64,000 bases of DNA from Astragalus membranaceus. Its lineage: Eukaryota; Streptophyta; Magnoliopsida; Fabales; Fabaceae. The notes beneath the pieces were generated by a model. It was not told the DNA's origin. It saw only the letters and a list, made by a program, of their open reading frames with translations, and did not search any database. Numbering within the stretch: the first letter of the stretch is position 1; each line of letters begins with the position of its first letter. The DNA lies in contig CM076846.1 in NCBI GenBank assembly GCA_039519185.1, positions 113,420,566 through 113,484,565 of the forward strand, read 5' to 3'. A program made the position numbers and the translations under genes. Shown here piece by piece: positions 10,840-22,309 of this stretch.

Positions 10840-12839
10840 TTACTTTTCGCACCCCCAGTTTTTTTGCTTCGCACCCCCCTGAGAAGCCCACAATTCGTGG
10901 GCTAATAGATCTGAAACGGAAACTGGGCCTTTACTGTTCACACCCCTTTTTTTAAATAATACAACCCCTGTTTCTAATTTACCTAGAATGCCTCCCCCTA
11001 ACGCAATAGACTTACGTATCTTGAATGCTATTAACGTACACTTTGGGGAACCCGTACCCAACATATTATTTGAGCACAACACCTTTGGGTCTTCAGATTA
11101 GGTTCATGACACCCACCCCAAGTACATTCAACCATTCATTAGTTCATTTATGGTGTACTTATATAGGTACTAGATAGTTTACTCACACGAGTTTTCGAAA
11201 AGAATTTTTGACACAACACAAAACCGTTTAAAATCATTGAAAATGAGTTCAAATACTTGCAACTGTTATCCCATATGATAAGGGTTGGGTTAGGCTTGAG
11301 AAACAATGGATTGGACGAAAAAATAGTGAGAAAATGAGTGGCCATCCTGATTGGACGAAAAGATTTGGTCACGCCTTAGGATCAGCGAATGCATTTGCTA
11401 GATGATTTTCTAAGCTTTGCAAATGAATTATCTTTTGAACTTCTACTTCACATTGTTTAGTTTGAGAATCCAAATGAGACAATGATAATTCATTCCAATT
11501 GATCCAAATGCAAACAATTAAATAAGTAGACTATGTATACATGCATACTCACAAGCTAGATTCTCTGTATCCTCATCCAGCCTCTTAGTATTCTATGATT
11601 TACTTCAGCAGTAGTTTTGTTTGTTCAAGCATTAACTGTATACAACAATCGAATACATTCAGCACTTGGACTAGCGAAAAGAAGCCGCCCAAGAATAAAG
11701 AGAAAACTGATACTTAACAACCAAAAATCGAAGGGGCGTACACGCTTAAACAACCATGTGAGATTTAGCATCAGCTGCATCAGCGCAGGATCAACGAATT
11801 GGACAACTCCAAATCCACGAGGATCTCTGCAAAAAGAGAAAAAATGGACAAACAAAAGGAAAATACAAAACACTATCACAACGGGGAGTAGATTGAAATC
11901 GAAACAAGAAAGACACGGTCGTAATCCTTATCAGTAGATTTATTAGAATACTTTCAAAGGGGACAATCCCCTCATTAAACACATCTTAAGAGTTGCAAAT
12001 CATAATTTTTTTGGGTGCAGCAACTTTAACTAAGCTAATAATTTAAATTCATCACAGACATGATAGAGTTTTTTATAATTTCTATTTCAATAAAAGTGAA
12101 TTTATCTAAAAACTGATACACAATAAAGATCGACTGAGAAGAAGCACAAACACTTACCTTTTAAGAAACTGATACACAATAGGGGGTTAGGGTTTTGATT
12201 CAAACCAAAAATAGAGGTAGAGAAGAAGCACAAACGCTTACCTTTTAAGAAGAATAAGAGGGTAGAGCGGCTGAGAAAGAGAGCAGAACTATACCGGCGA
12301 AACCAAGTGTCGATCTACGATCTTCAATGACGAAAATGGAGGTTGGAGAATCAACCGGAGATGGTGGGCAACAATATTCACGCAAGTTTTGATAGGATTG
12401 ATGCTGTCAAATTGGAAATAGGGGTTAGGGTTTCGTGTTAATCAAAAATTAGGGTTTTTGTGTTAAATAGAAGTATAGTAGAAGTAGAATAGAAGCAGAA
12501 AACTTACCTTGAGGAAGAAGAAGAAGCGCTTTACTGTTGTTGTGGTGGTGGAGGCCGATTTTAGGGAGGAAGAGTGGTGGGAGAGGAAGAGTGAGAGGGA
12601 ACAGAGAAGTGGAGGTCGTAGGTGAAGGGTCGAGGAGCGCAACTCGTGGAGGTCATAGGAAGAGGGTGGAAGAAGGAGGAGGTCGTAGGAAGAGGGTGGA
12701 AGAAGGCGAAGGTTGAGGGAGAAGAGAGTGTCGGTACGTGTGAGGGTTTGAGAGAAGTGAGGGTTTGAGAGAAAATGTGGGCACGCGAAGGAGGGTTAGT
12801 GGGTTAAGTGAGATTTTTTTTGGTTCCGACGGATTTGGG
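10840..12839. other. Repeat-like intergenic DNA, no gene seen
   Basis: 10840-11125 is C-rich (CGCACCCCC runs) and looks like dispersed repeat DNA. 11130-12530 is AT-rich with scattered stops. 12180-12250 repeats a segment containing AAGAAGCACAAAC. 12590-12720 repeats GAGGTCGTAGGAAGAGGGTG. I find no domain or splice pattern here. Confidence 0.4.
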
Positions 12840-13018
12840 ACCAATGTGGCCTTCGCAAATTAGCGACCAACTTAACTTCCGTCGAAAAGTTTGACGGAAT
12901 GATAGCCACACATCACATAACGGTTGCGACAACATTTTCTGTCGCAAACAGCAGTTTTTTCCGACCGAAATAATTCGGTCGCAAATGTTGGTGGGTAAAA
13001 ACCACTTTTCTTGTAGTG
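12840..13018. mobile_element. CACTA transposon right end
   Basis: Ends TTTTCTTGTAGTG at 13018, the complement of the CACTACAAGAAAA terminus typical of plant En/Spm elements. Inside are TTCCGTCGAAAA, TGTCGCAAACA and TTCGGTCGCAAAT, the subterminal TNCGTCGCAAA-type repeats expected next to such ends. The left end was not found. Confidence 0.65.
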
Positions 13019-14438
13019 AATTGATGGTTGAGAGACAAAAGGAGAGAATGCAGTATGAGAGGATCCGGATCCGTGTGCGATTGATAAGAAAAATCATTTG
13101 GCTGAGCTGATGGGTTAGTTTTAAGGCAAGTTGGAACTAATTGTAACAGTAACATGGTGCGGTGAATTCACACGGCTTTGAAACAACTGATGAGTGGACA
13201 AAAAAACATGAGCATACATCAGAGTGGCTGCAAAGGTGCATGAGAACCAAGGTACACATTGATTTGGTGTGAAAATGTTAGTACTTAGTAGGCACGTAAA
13301 GAGCGATTGGTATGATGCTTGCACCAATGTGTAGCAAAGGTAGTTGTGCATTAATGGGAAGCGTCAAAGTCTCGCAAATTAGAGATAACTAGTGCAAAAT
13401 ATTCTGAAAAGTTGATGGAGTGGCTGGTTTTGATTGGAACACGTAGATAGCATCTCTGCCACCACCACCAAGACCCCTAGATAGCGTCTCAGTGCTAACC
13501 CCAACACCACCATGCGTATCACTGATCAAACAATTACCAATGCCACCACAAAAAGCACCGCATCCATGTCTACCAAAGGAGCCTAGCAGGCCTCAACCAC
13601 CGTCTGAGTCACTCCCCTCTATCAACCTCAATGCGCAAAAGTTGCAGAAATTCACTATCGCCACCACGGGGAAGATGATAGCGATCATTACTATCGTAAG
13701 GGTACCATCTCCACCCTTTATTCCAAACTACCTAGGTGAGAGGAAATCTCAGTCGTCCTTCCAAAGTTTGATTTGCTAGATGAATTTAGAACCAATTAGT
13801 GAAATTAAATATTTTTTTAGTAGCTAATTTTTAGTGTCTTTTCTCTATTTTACTGTTGTCTTTTGTTTTCTTCATAGTTAGAACCATAGTTCCCATATTT
13901 CACTGAAAACTTCTTGAGGAGGGAAACTATTTAACTTTGAGAAGACGAGTGGGTAAGGATTTTGGTTCAGTGATGATCTTCTATTCTTTTTTGCGTCATG
14001 GATAAATTGAAACCCTTCATGTAATTAAATTCAAACCATTTTATCCCATCTCATCCAATTAATACTACAACCTCCAATATTCTTAGAGCCCGGGTGAAAG
14101 AAATAAAGCATCCTTTCTATTTCCTCACCAAGAGATTTGGGAATTAGATAGGCCCCTATGCAATAAAAGGGAATAGCTTACGCAACATACTTGATTAAGA
14201 TCTCTTTTCTCGCCCGAGAAATGGACTTGAGGCTCCAAGATTGAATTTTTTTTATTTTATCTTTGACATAACCAAAAATTTCCTTTTTATTACGCCCCGC
14301 CATGGAAGGTTACTGTGATCTTCATATTGTTTTATAATGGATGTTATCAGGACCCAGGGATCTGTTCGGATGCATTGGATTGAGAGCATCACAAAATTCA
14401 CTTTTTGTAAACGAAAGAGTGGGTATTGGATGAGAAGG
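13019..14438. other. Intergenic, no confident gene
   Basis: A frame at 13492-13779 (95 codons, Pro-rich start, hydrophobic IITIVRVPSPPFIPNYLG part) has no recognisable domain. Other frames are short. 14040-14438 is AT-rich; the segment from about 14310 resembles the LINE fragments described next. Confidence 0.35.
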
Positions 14439-14841
14439 CTATGGATGATCTATTAAGATTAATTGCATGCCTGCTAGCCAATTCATATATAGTCTTAGAG
14501 GACATCCTTTAACCTTGAGACTTCTGCTAAGGATGCCTTGCAGAATTAAAAAACTGCCATCTACAAAGAGGAGGTGAGTAATAGAAACACTACCTCTACA
14601 AATGAGGTCACCTCTACACATGTAAATCCCATAAACGTGACTGCAGTCTTCATATTGTTTTATAAGGGATGTTATCGGGATCTGGGGATTTGTCTTGATG
14701 CATTGAAAAGAGAGCATCAGGAAATTCATAGGCCGACAGTATGGCATTATCCTCGGGCAAGGATTCACTGACGTTATGGCGGGAACTGCCGAATGCAGTT
14801 GTCTTATCTTCAACCATTGGATTAAACACACCAATTAACAA
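14439..14841 (-). pseudogene. LINE reverse transcriptase fragment, antisense
   Basis: On the minus strand two phases give pieces of plant L1 RT: FPDALFSMHQDKSPDPDNIP (around 14690), the usual A-L-F-M-DKSPGPD block, and VSITHLLFVDGSFLILQG (around 14560), where the usual FADDSFLF is FVDGSFLI, so a catalytic Asp is lost. The pieces are in different frames with a deletion between them. Related fragments lie on the plus strand at 54262-54830. Confidence 0.7.
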
Positions 14842-15885
14842 ATGTCATGTGTCCCTTCCTTTCATTTTATTCTTTTTATTACAATTTGTAGGATATCCGT
14901 GCATACGCACGAGTGCGGTCTTGTTCTTTTTATTAATGAAATTAGACAATATTTAAATAGTCTGAACATTACCCTGTGAAAATAAAGACAAATTTAAAGT
15001 AGATAAAAAATGAGTTTCAAATAAAAAATAGATAAATAATAAAATCTAAAAAAGTAAAAGTATCGTTTAAAAACAATCCGTACATTTAGTCCGTATTTTT
15101 TTATATATCAGTATTGTAATCCAGTATTTTTTTACATATCAGTGCAGCAGCTATCCCATGTTTATATATATATATCAGTGCAGTTATCTCGTAATTTCAA
15201 TTGATTATTTTAGTTGATTAGTAGATTATAGTAGATAGTAAAAATTAGATAGTAGATTAACAATAAGAAATATTTGTTTTAAATATTAATTAGTAGTTTA
15301 AATAGTCATTAAGTCTTCTTGTTTTTTAGATAGTAGGTTTGTAGTAGTAGTCTCCAAAAATTTTAATTATCAATGAAAAATATTAATCTCGTAGTTTTTT
15401 ATAAAGAGAGGGTTTTTACCCTTAAATTATATATGTGTCTTATTAATAAAAGATCCAAATTGGTAATTTCATAGGAGGTTTGTTTGTCTACTATCAATCT
15501 ATACCATTAACCTACTACCAAAATACCAATCTTACTCTTTTCCCAATTAAACAATTTTAGGATATTTATGTAATTTCACTTTCTCACTTTTTCAAACTTT
15601 TTCACTCTCTCATACATTTTCAAACTTTTTCACTCTATCTCTCTCTCTCTCACACACTTTTTCCAAACTTTTTCACTCTCCTCCTCTTTCTTCCTCTAAC
15701 TCTCTCATTTTTCTATTTTTCACAATATATCTACTTTAATTTCATCTACATGTCTTCTTCAGAGTTTTCAGAGTTTTGACAACGGCACTGACAGTTCCAA
15801 TCTGCGGCTTTCAGAGTTTTGAACTAAGCAGACTTTGCATTGGCAGCTGAGCTTCTTCCGATCCTTACTCAGGCAATCAAGCTAA
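14842..15885. other. AT-rich intergenic DNA
   Basis: No reading frame of note. 15580-15690 contains repeated TTTTTCACTCTCTC-like pyrimidine tracts. 15100-15180 repeats TTTTTTTACATATCAGT-like sequence. Confidence 0.5.
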
Positions 15886-16155
15886 CACTACAAGAAAATC
15901 GCGCATTTGCGACGGCAATTTCCGTCGCAAATGGGCCTTTTTCCGTGGCAAATTCACTTTTGCGACGGCATTTGCGACGGACAAAAAGTCGTCGCAAAAC
16001 AGCTCGTCGCAAATGATTTGCGACGGACTTCTCCGTCGCAAATTGACCGTCGCAAACCCGTCGCAAACCCGTCGCAAATTGTCCGTCGCAAACCCGTCGC
16101 AAATTGTCGTGGCAAGTCCGTCGCAAATCCGTCGGAAATTTTTAAAAAAAATTAA
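15886..16155 (+). mobile_element. CACTA transposon left end with GTCGC subterminal repeats
   Basis: Starts CACTACAAGAAAATCGCGC at 15886, then more than ten copies of TTGCGACGG / CCGTCGCAA in both orientations up to about 16140. Terminal CACTA plus dense short direct and inverted subterminal repeats is the hallmark of En/Spm elements, where these repeats bind the element-encoded TnpA-like protein. No matching right end downstream was found, so the element is truncated or its end has decayed. No transposase frame is visible. Confidence 0.75.
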
Positions 16156-16940
16156 AAAAAAATTAAATCATACATACATCCAAAATACTTTTTAATAGTT
16201 ATATCTATACATATTAGCTTCACAGTAAAGACTATAATTAAAAAAAGTACATAACTAAATACAAAGTAAAAAATTATGTATTAAGACAAAGAACTTTAAC
16301 ATTACTGTAACATAACTAAATACAATGTAAAAAATTATGTCCTTCTAAAACACTAGAGTCTAGAAAAATCCTAATTTACTACTACAAACAACTTTAATAT
16401 TAACTGTAATCAGCAGCCCTTCCAGTCCTTCCAGTCACGTAAATGCTAATCACTACGCATACCATTGTGTTTATAAAAGGAAGATAAGCAAGTCTCTTTT
16501 TCCGTTCTAAACTTGATCTGAAAATCGATAGACTTACCCGTTGTGTTTATAAAAGTTGATAACGTTTTGTCAAAAAAAGAGTTAATGAAGAACAATATTC
16601 TTGTGAATTTGGAGTTCAAATTTTCTTCATTAGTTATACTTTACTATCGAAGTGAGTTTTGAATCTCTCAAAAAGACATTTTCATACACATGATAGGAAC
16701 AAATCCACGACAACGTGCTTAAGAAACTAATCTATCTACTCATGATTATACCTACTGTTCACAAATTCCAACTGATTTGCTTTTGAAGGAACGATGCTGG
16801 GTTTGCTGGATTTGGAATTAGGGTTCGCAAAGGAAGAGGAAGTATCGAATGGAAGAAGAAAGATGGAATTATTTTTTATTAAATATAATAACTAAAAAAC
16901 AATTTTTGTAATAATAATAATTATTATTATTATTATAATT
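16156..16940. other. AT-rich DNA, probably inside the CACTA remnant
   Basis: 16240-16350 has two copies of CATAACTAAATACAA(A/T)GTAAA. 16914-16935 is an (ATT)n run. No gene seen. Confidence 0.4.
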
Positions 16941-16944
16941 TTTA

Positions 16945-17155
16945 TGAGGGGGACTTTGATTTTACAAATTGGGAAAATAGGGGGACTTTAATTTTACAAA
17001 TTGGAAAAATAGGAGGACTAAATTCCTCAAAAAAATTCCTGGAGGACTAAAATCGTGAGTTGGTGAAAATAAGGGGACTAAATTCGTGAAAAAAATTCTT
17101 AGGGGACTAAAATTGTGAGTTGGTGAAAATAGGGGGACCAAAACTGTAATTAAGC
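16945..17155 (+). repeat. Degenerate tandem repeats with GGGGACTAAA core
   Basis: GGGGGACTTTAATTTTAC, GGAGGACTAAAATCGTG and GGGGACTAAATTCGTG recur about every 40-70 bp, ending with GGGGGACCAAAACTG. This resembles the terminal repeats of plant MITE-like or LTR remnants; the family is not identified. Confidence 0.5.
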
Positions 17156-17175
17156 CTAAAAACTTAAATTTGTTC

Positions 17176-17208
17176 TCAAAAGGGATGAAGATTCCTGCTA
17201 AACATGTT
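17176..17208 (-). pseudogene. 3'-terminal fragment of a second DUF1645 gene
   Basis: On the minus strand the codons read NMFSRNLHPF followed by a stop, the exact C-terminal signature of the intact DUF1645 gene at 55106-55897 (NMFSKNLHPF). Similarity continues a few tens of bases into the 3' flank (ACTTaaATTTGTTCTCAAA). It stops abruptly upstream of the Asn codon (17209), where unrelated DNA with the G-box minisatellite begins. The rest of this copy is missing. Confidence 0.65.
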
Positions 17209-17249
17209 GTGTTTTGTTGAAAAACAAAGGATAATTCAAAAGTGGATCG

Positions 17250-17405
17250 CTTTCACTCATAGAACCACGTGGATTGCTAGCGCTCATAGAACCACGTGGA
17301 TCGCTAAACAAAAGATATTTCAAAGGTGGGTCGCTTTCGCTCATAGAACCACGTGGATCGCTAGTGCTCATAGAACCACGTGGATCGCTAACGTACTCAC
17401 GCGGG
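17250..17405 (-). repeat. G-box minisatellite, inverted copy
   Basis: Complement of the unit at 8727-8886: GCTCATAGAACCACGTGG followed by ATCGCTAG, about five copies, split by an insert AACAAAAGATATTTCAAAGG that itself resembles 17232-17245. Here every unit keeps the CCACGTGG palindrome. Confidence 0.8.
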
Positions 17406-18060
17406 TCTATAATGAGATATTAATTTTATACTTATTTTTGGTTTTATGTTAGCCTAACCGAAAATGCTCAGTTTAAGCTACTTTTGGTCAAACTGATTTG
17501 CAAAATAAATTTGTAACAACAAATTAATGTTGTTTTATTTCTCAACGGCTATAATGACATTTGATTAATTCATTCCACTTGATTTCGTAACAGACTTATA
17601 ATGACATTTTATTTCCCAGCGGCTATTTTCATTAATCCGTTTTATTTTGTAACCTACAGTTTATGGCAATTCATTATATAACTGATAATTTCATTTTCGG
17701 TTTTTCTTTTGCTTCAAATGCTGATGGAGTGTTTGCTTCATCACTTAGATATGTAGCCTATAAAAAGCTACTCGAGTAGCTATTGATATAGATCCGAAAA
17801 ATCACTTCCTCTCTTCGAAATAAACACTCCTGGGTTCATCTCCTGTCAATTCGTTCTTGCCAGTTCGGAATCCTCTTTCGCTATTGCGATTGAGACGATC
17901 CGGTTGTACCTCGGGAAAATTGCGCTGTAGAGGCAAATAAATTCTTCAGGGCGCGTCGAAAGACTCCCCCGGTTGTTTATCTGACGTTTGTTCTGTTCGC
18001 AGGTTCTCTATTTTGTTGCTGTCTTGTTGCGCACATTACTACAATCTGAAGAATTTATCC
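17406..18060 (+). repeat. Possible LTR/promoter and leader
   Basis: A direct repeat of ATAATGACATTT... (17552, 17598) leads to a TATA box, CTATAAAAAGCTAC (17759), then a leader with a splice-like TTCGCAG/GTTCTC at about 18001 and the ATG at 18061. The layout is that of a plant promoter with 5' leader, or an LTR plus leader. No PBS is recognised. Confidence 0.35.
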
Positions 18061-18307
18061 ATGGCTGACGCAACCAACAACAACGGCGATACCGCTGTTC
18101 CTGTCAACAACAACCTTCCTTTTCATTCTCTTTTACTAGGGCTTCCCCATGTCCACCAGGAGTCTGGGTTGTTCTAGAAACCTGTCAACACGTTTCGGTA
18201 TGGTGTTGAATCCCCAATTCTTTCCAAACGGGTTGCCGGTTCCCTTCGTCAGGGAGATGTTTGTGTTGGCTAGAGATGGCGTCGACAAGATTCCTGGCTC
18301 TGGGTAA
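18061..18307 (+). pseudogene. Broken reading frame of unknown type
   Basis: ATG at 18061 opens MADATNNNGDTAVPV and stops after 38 codons (TAG 18175-18177). Another phase from ATG 18149 stays open to TAA 18305-18307 and ends FVREMFVLARDGVDKIPGSG. The two read like one protein start split by a frameshift: an Asn-rich N-terminus, then a compact hydrophobic segment. I do not recognise the family. It could be a retrotransposon gag start or a host gene start. Confidence 0.35.
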
Positions 18308-19799
18308 TTCCTTTCCACTATTTATTTTTGTTGCATTATTATTGAAATTGAGCAAAAGAAAAAGAGGATAAATTAGGTTTATTGTTGAATTTTGCGCTTT
18401 AAATTGCTTTGCGCATATGCATGCGGTGAGAAAATGAGATTTATTGAATTAATACTTATTCTTGAAGTTAGTATTTCGGCTTTGATAGGAATAGTTTGTT
18501 GATTTTAAAACAAGAAAGAAAATGCATGAGAATAAGGTTTTCATTTGATATTTCATGTGTATTGTAAGTTCATGGATTTTGATATGCTTCTCGTGAGTTG
18601 TTTCCACTTTCCATAGTTTTTATTGTGCACATGAGCTACTTTGGATTGATTTTTTAATAAGCACTAATAGGAGAAAGAAAAATTAAATGATCTTGCAATG
18701 ATTCTGAGTTTAGTCTTTGATATTCTAAATATTAACTTTTCCCAGAAGTTCCCTATGTAACTTCTCCTTGTAATTTAAGAACTAAATATTTATCTCAATT
18801 GAAAAAATCATATAAGCTACAGTTAATCCAAACTTGGCCTATCTAATCATGTTAAGCCACACTGGTCATGAAATCAAATCCTGTTAACCCACGCTGGTTT
18901 GGGGATGTGTATTAGAGTGCCTCGGGATCATATTTTGGTTTTCGGTTTCCTTCATTCTTCTATTTGCTTTGCTTTTGGTACTTTAAATATTTCAAAAAGT
19001 GTGGGGTGTTTAGCTAAAGTAATGTTGTCTGATCCTAAGAAAAGAAAAAATTGGTTGTTGCACTCTGCCCTTCTTGTATTTGAGATCACAATTACATATA
19101 TGAAATTGGGTTATTTGGTTTTCACCCGTGCTCTATGGGTATATTGGATTTCTCAATTGATAGTTCATATTTTGATTTAACGACATTGTCATGATTTAAT
19201 TGATCTACAAGTTAGTAAATAAGTATCAGGTTTGAAAGGATATTAATGAGGAAGTCCCGGATTTCATTCTTCCACATAATTGTGATGATCAGAGATGTTG
19301 GAAAAGACACAATGAAATGGATGGTAGTGTTAAACTATGTTGGTGAACCACGGAATTTTGTTTTGCTCACCAATCTGAAATGAATAATATCAAGAGAATA
19401 TTGATGGTGTTCTAGTAGTTGCATTCCATCCCAGTTCCTAGATCTTGTAATGGAGATGAACAACAATCTTTTGCATGGATGTTCGTCACGCATATAGGTG
19501 GCTGGAATTGGAGGCCAGAAGTATATTTATTGCCATTTAGAAAACCACGATTAATGCCATGACAGCTTGCTGTTTTTCCAGGTATTATATTGGAAGAGAA
19601 AGTATTGTGCTAGAATGAACATCTTTCTTCTCTTCTTGTTTTTAATAATACTTTAATTATTTGGTTGATATGTTTGGGATTGACAATAAATACCCTAAGC
19701 TGAATTTATGTCAAACTGCTTTTGATTATAATATGCAATAACAAATTTTTGTTGAGTTTCTTTCATGGAGAAACCCCCAATTTGAGCATGGAGGTAAGG
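18308..19799. other. AT-rich intergenic DNA
   Basis: A 93-codon frame at 18899-19180 has no recognised motif and atypical composition; I do not call it. Nothing else is supported. Confidence 0.4.
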
Positions 19800-19996
19800 T
19801 TATTTCAATGTTGAATATGGAAACTCACGACTCAGGAGTGATGGTGAATCAGTGTATCTTCACGCACTCTACGTTCATGCCTCGCTTTTCTATTAACGTT
19901 CAGTTTCTCGATATTGTTACTAGAACAAAATATTTTCTTTCATCTAGTTTTGATATGAAAGATATGGGTGAGGCAAATGACGTTTTTGTTATTTAA
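19800..19996 (+). pseudogene. Copia reverse transcriptase scrap
   Basis: TKYFLSSSFDMKDMGEAN (about 19930-19985) matches the Copia RT block F-L-S-F-DMKDLGEA. Upstream sequence in the frame is not clear pol. The scrap ends in a stop after NDVFVI. Confidence 0.55.
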
Positions 19997-20096
19997 AGAT
20001 GATGAGATGTATGGTAGTGCAATGATAATGAGATACATAAGAATGATTTTATTTTATTATGAATGCATGGTGATTTTTTCCTTTTTATTTAGAAAT
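19961..20096 (+). repeat. Host-site repeat split by the CACTA insertion (left part)
   Basis: The stretch with GATGAGATGTATGGTAG and ATTATGAATGCATGGTGAT is similar to 47164-47296 on the other side of the CACTA element, so the transposon landed inside a locally repeated sequence. Confidence 0.55.
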
Positions 20097-20478
20097 GATC
20101 ACTAGTGCAAAAACAAGAAAAGAATGGTGATTTTAAGTCGGACCCCCAAATATCCGACTTAAAAAGTGGAGGCGGTGGCAATTTTGTAATAAACGTAGGG
20201 TAAAAATTCTGGCGCTCACCCTTTTAAGTCGGATACGTACTACGTCCGACTTGAAATGTGTAATCTATTTTTTACTTCTCCCTATCTGAAAACCAAAACA
20301 CTTATAATTAATCTAAAAATAAAAAACTTAAAACACAATTCTTTTTTACAGAAAACCAAAATCCCTAAACTAGCTCTTCCATACGCTTTCCATCGTTCCA
20401 TGCTCTCCAGAAAAACTCCCTCTCTCCGTCATCGTTCATCACTACCCATCGCTCTCTCCCCCCTAAGCTCCCTCTCTC

Positions 20479-20778
20479 TGTAACGCCCAAATATTTAATT
20501 AAATTATGTAATTAAATATTTAGGTATTCGTTTATTTATTTATTTATTTCAGTTGGTGTAATTATATTAGAGTTTGATTAAGAGGTGTATAATTGAATAT
20601 TAGGGGATGGTGTTAGTGATCGGACTTAAGCTGGAGGAAAGCCCGTGATCCAAAGCCCACTAGCTAGGCGCATAGGTGAAGCGCCTAGGCTAGGGTTTGG
20701 TCTCATTATGCGATTTGTTTGAGAAAAAGAAAGAAAAGTTGTGAATAGAAGAGAGGAAGAGAGAAGAGGGACGGTGCG
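20479..20778 (+). repeat. Tekay-like 5' LTR, part 1
   Basis: First 300 bp of the LTR. Close to the start an AT palindrome (TTTAATTAA / TTAATTAAA around ATTATG) is present. Interrupted at GGTGCG, which is duplicated at 35247-35252. The intact 3' LTR shows the empty site GGCGCACATCC at 40809. Confidence 0.92.
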
Positions 20779-20933
20779 TGATAAACTCCAATTTAGTGCA
20801 TTTTTAGAGATATTTTTTAGGTTACTTTTAGAGCAATTATATACTAATTATATAAATCATTAACTTAACTTGCTATTTATTTTGCAGAAAGAAAGAAAAT
20901 ATGAAAGAGATACAAAAGCTCATTTTAAAGCTC

Positions 20934-21019
<86 letters not shown>

Positions 21020-22091
21020 AGATGAGAGAAGAGGAGAAAAGGGCTTAAAGCCCATGAAATAAGAAAAAGGCCACACGGCCTAGTATGAGAAAAAGGAGGA
21101 GAATCAGGAATTGAAGGAAACTAGAGAATTAACAATATAAAGGGGGAGAACACAGCCGCACAATATAGAAAGTACAGAAAACAGTAGCCGCGTGGAAGGA
21201 GTGCCGCACACACAGAGAGGAGGACGCAACAGTAGCGCCGGCTTGGAGAGAGGGAGTTTTGGGTACCCGTTCTTGACACCGTGAGAGAGCTCTGGAGCAG
21301 AAAAAGGAGACTAAAATTTCAGGATCAAAAATTTCTCTATTCCGGGTTATTTTTATCTCTGTAATTTATGACTCCTAATTTTATTTTATTGTTCTCGAAT
21401 ACTATGGATAGCTAAATCCTCTTCTAGGGTCTAGGTGGATTTTGCATGATTAGAGACCTTTTTATGTTCTAATTTCTGGTTTGAATTCCTGTTTTTATTT
21501 TAATTAATATTGTCCTATTGTTTTTATCACATGATTAGGATTAGCTACCATTTGCATGTTTATAATCAATTAGTTGATCAGCGACCGTACTGCAATTAGT
21601 TGGTGGACCTATAGGATAATTGGGGCTATAATTAGGGCATGACCAAACCATAATTTAGTCTTCCAATCATTCAACCTTTTTGCTCTTTATGCTTTTCCTG
21701 AATTTAAATTCTTGCATGACCAAACGAGGGTTAATTTAGGAAAAAGAATATTAATCGCGAATGACCAAACGGATTAATAGTTTTAGTAAAGGGATTGGTA
21801 ATTAAGTAAAATAAGGGAATTCAGGTAGGATTAGACATAGGGGAATCGAAGCTTGCAAGTGAAACCGTGACCCTAGACCTCTCTCCATCGATTAAATCTA
21901 GTATTTTAATTCTTGTTATTTATTTCTTTTTATTTGTTTTCATTACAACTAAATCATTGGTTCGTCTAAACAATATATAATCTTGACTAGTTTGGTACTT
22001 GTTAATTAATCCCTGTGGATACGATAATCTTTATACTACTTCTGCGGTAGAGTACACTTGCTCTAAGTGTGTTTTTAACGCAACAAGTTTT
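20779..22091 (+). repeat. Non-autonomous element 5' LTR
   Basis: TGATAAACTCC to about ACGCAACAAGTTTT. Contains a (TA)n run at 20937-21016, then a conserved segment (21017-22090) nearly identical to 34168-35240. Confidence 0.85.
20937..21016. repeat. (TA)n microsatellite in 5' LTR
   Basis: About 40 TA units. The equivalent run in the 3' LTR is where viral DNA is inserted. Confidence 0.95.
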
Positions 22092-22109
22092 TGGCGCCGT
22101 TGCCGGGGA
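22092..22109 (+). promoter_or_regulatory. Primer binding site (Athila/Tat-type)
   Basis: TGGCGCCGTTGCCGGGGA, 18 nt, right after the 5' LTR. Known as the PBS of Athila-like gypsy elements; I believe the tRNA is Asp-type. Confidence 0.85.
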
Positions 22110-22199
22110 TTAATTTAGCAATATTAAACGAAAGAGTTTTTTATTGCTTTAGACATTTTTTTTGCTTTAATTTTAAATTTTGTTTTTTTATCTTATCAA

Positions 22200-22239
<40 letters not shown>
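22200..22239. repeat. (AT)n microsatellite
   Basis: About 19 AT units between PBS and gag-like frame. Confidence 0.9.
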
Positions 22240-22244
<5 letters not shown>

Positions 22245-22309
22245 AGTTACTAATACTTTCCCAAGAGACCACTGCAGTTCACCTTGTTTTGTAGAGAAAA
22301 GTCTAAATC

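Noticed and set aside
10040..10874. Several overlapping long frames, His/Pro/Thr-rich
   Set aside because: Open in many phases because of CCACCA-type repeats and a 119-bp duplication; no domain, no conserved phase.
17204..17452. Frame with repeated HRTTWIA units
   Set aside because: It is the translated G-box minisatellite; the 27-bp unit is a multiple of 3, so the frame stays open by chance.
18899..19180. 93-codon frame
   Set aside because: Hydrophobic, without motif, codon usage like AT-rich intergenic DNA.
20873..21076. Reading frames of alternating Ile-Tyr (also 34027-34227)
   Set aside because: Translation of (TA)n microsatellites; no gene.
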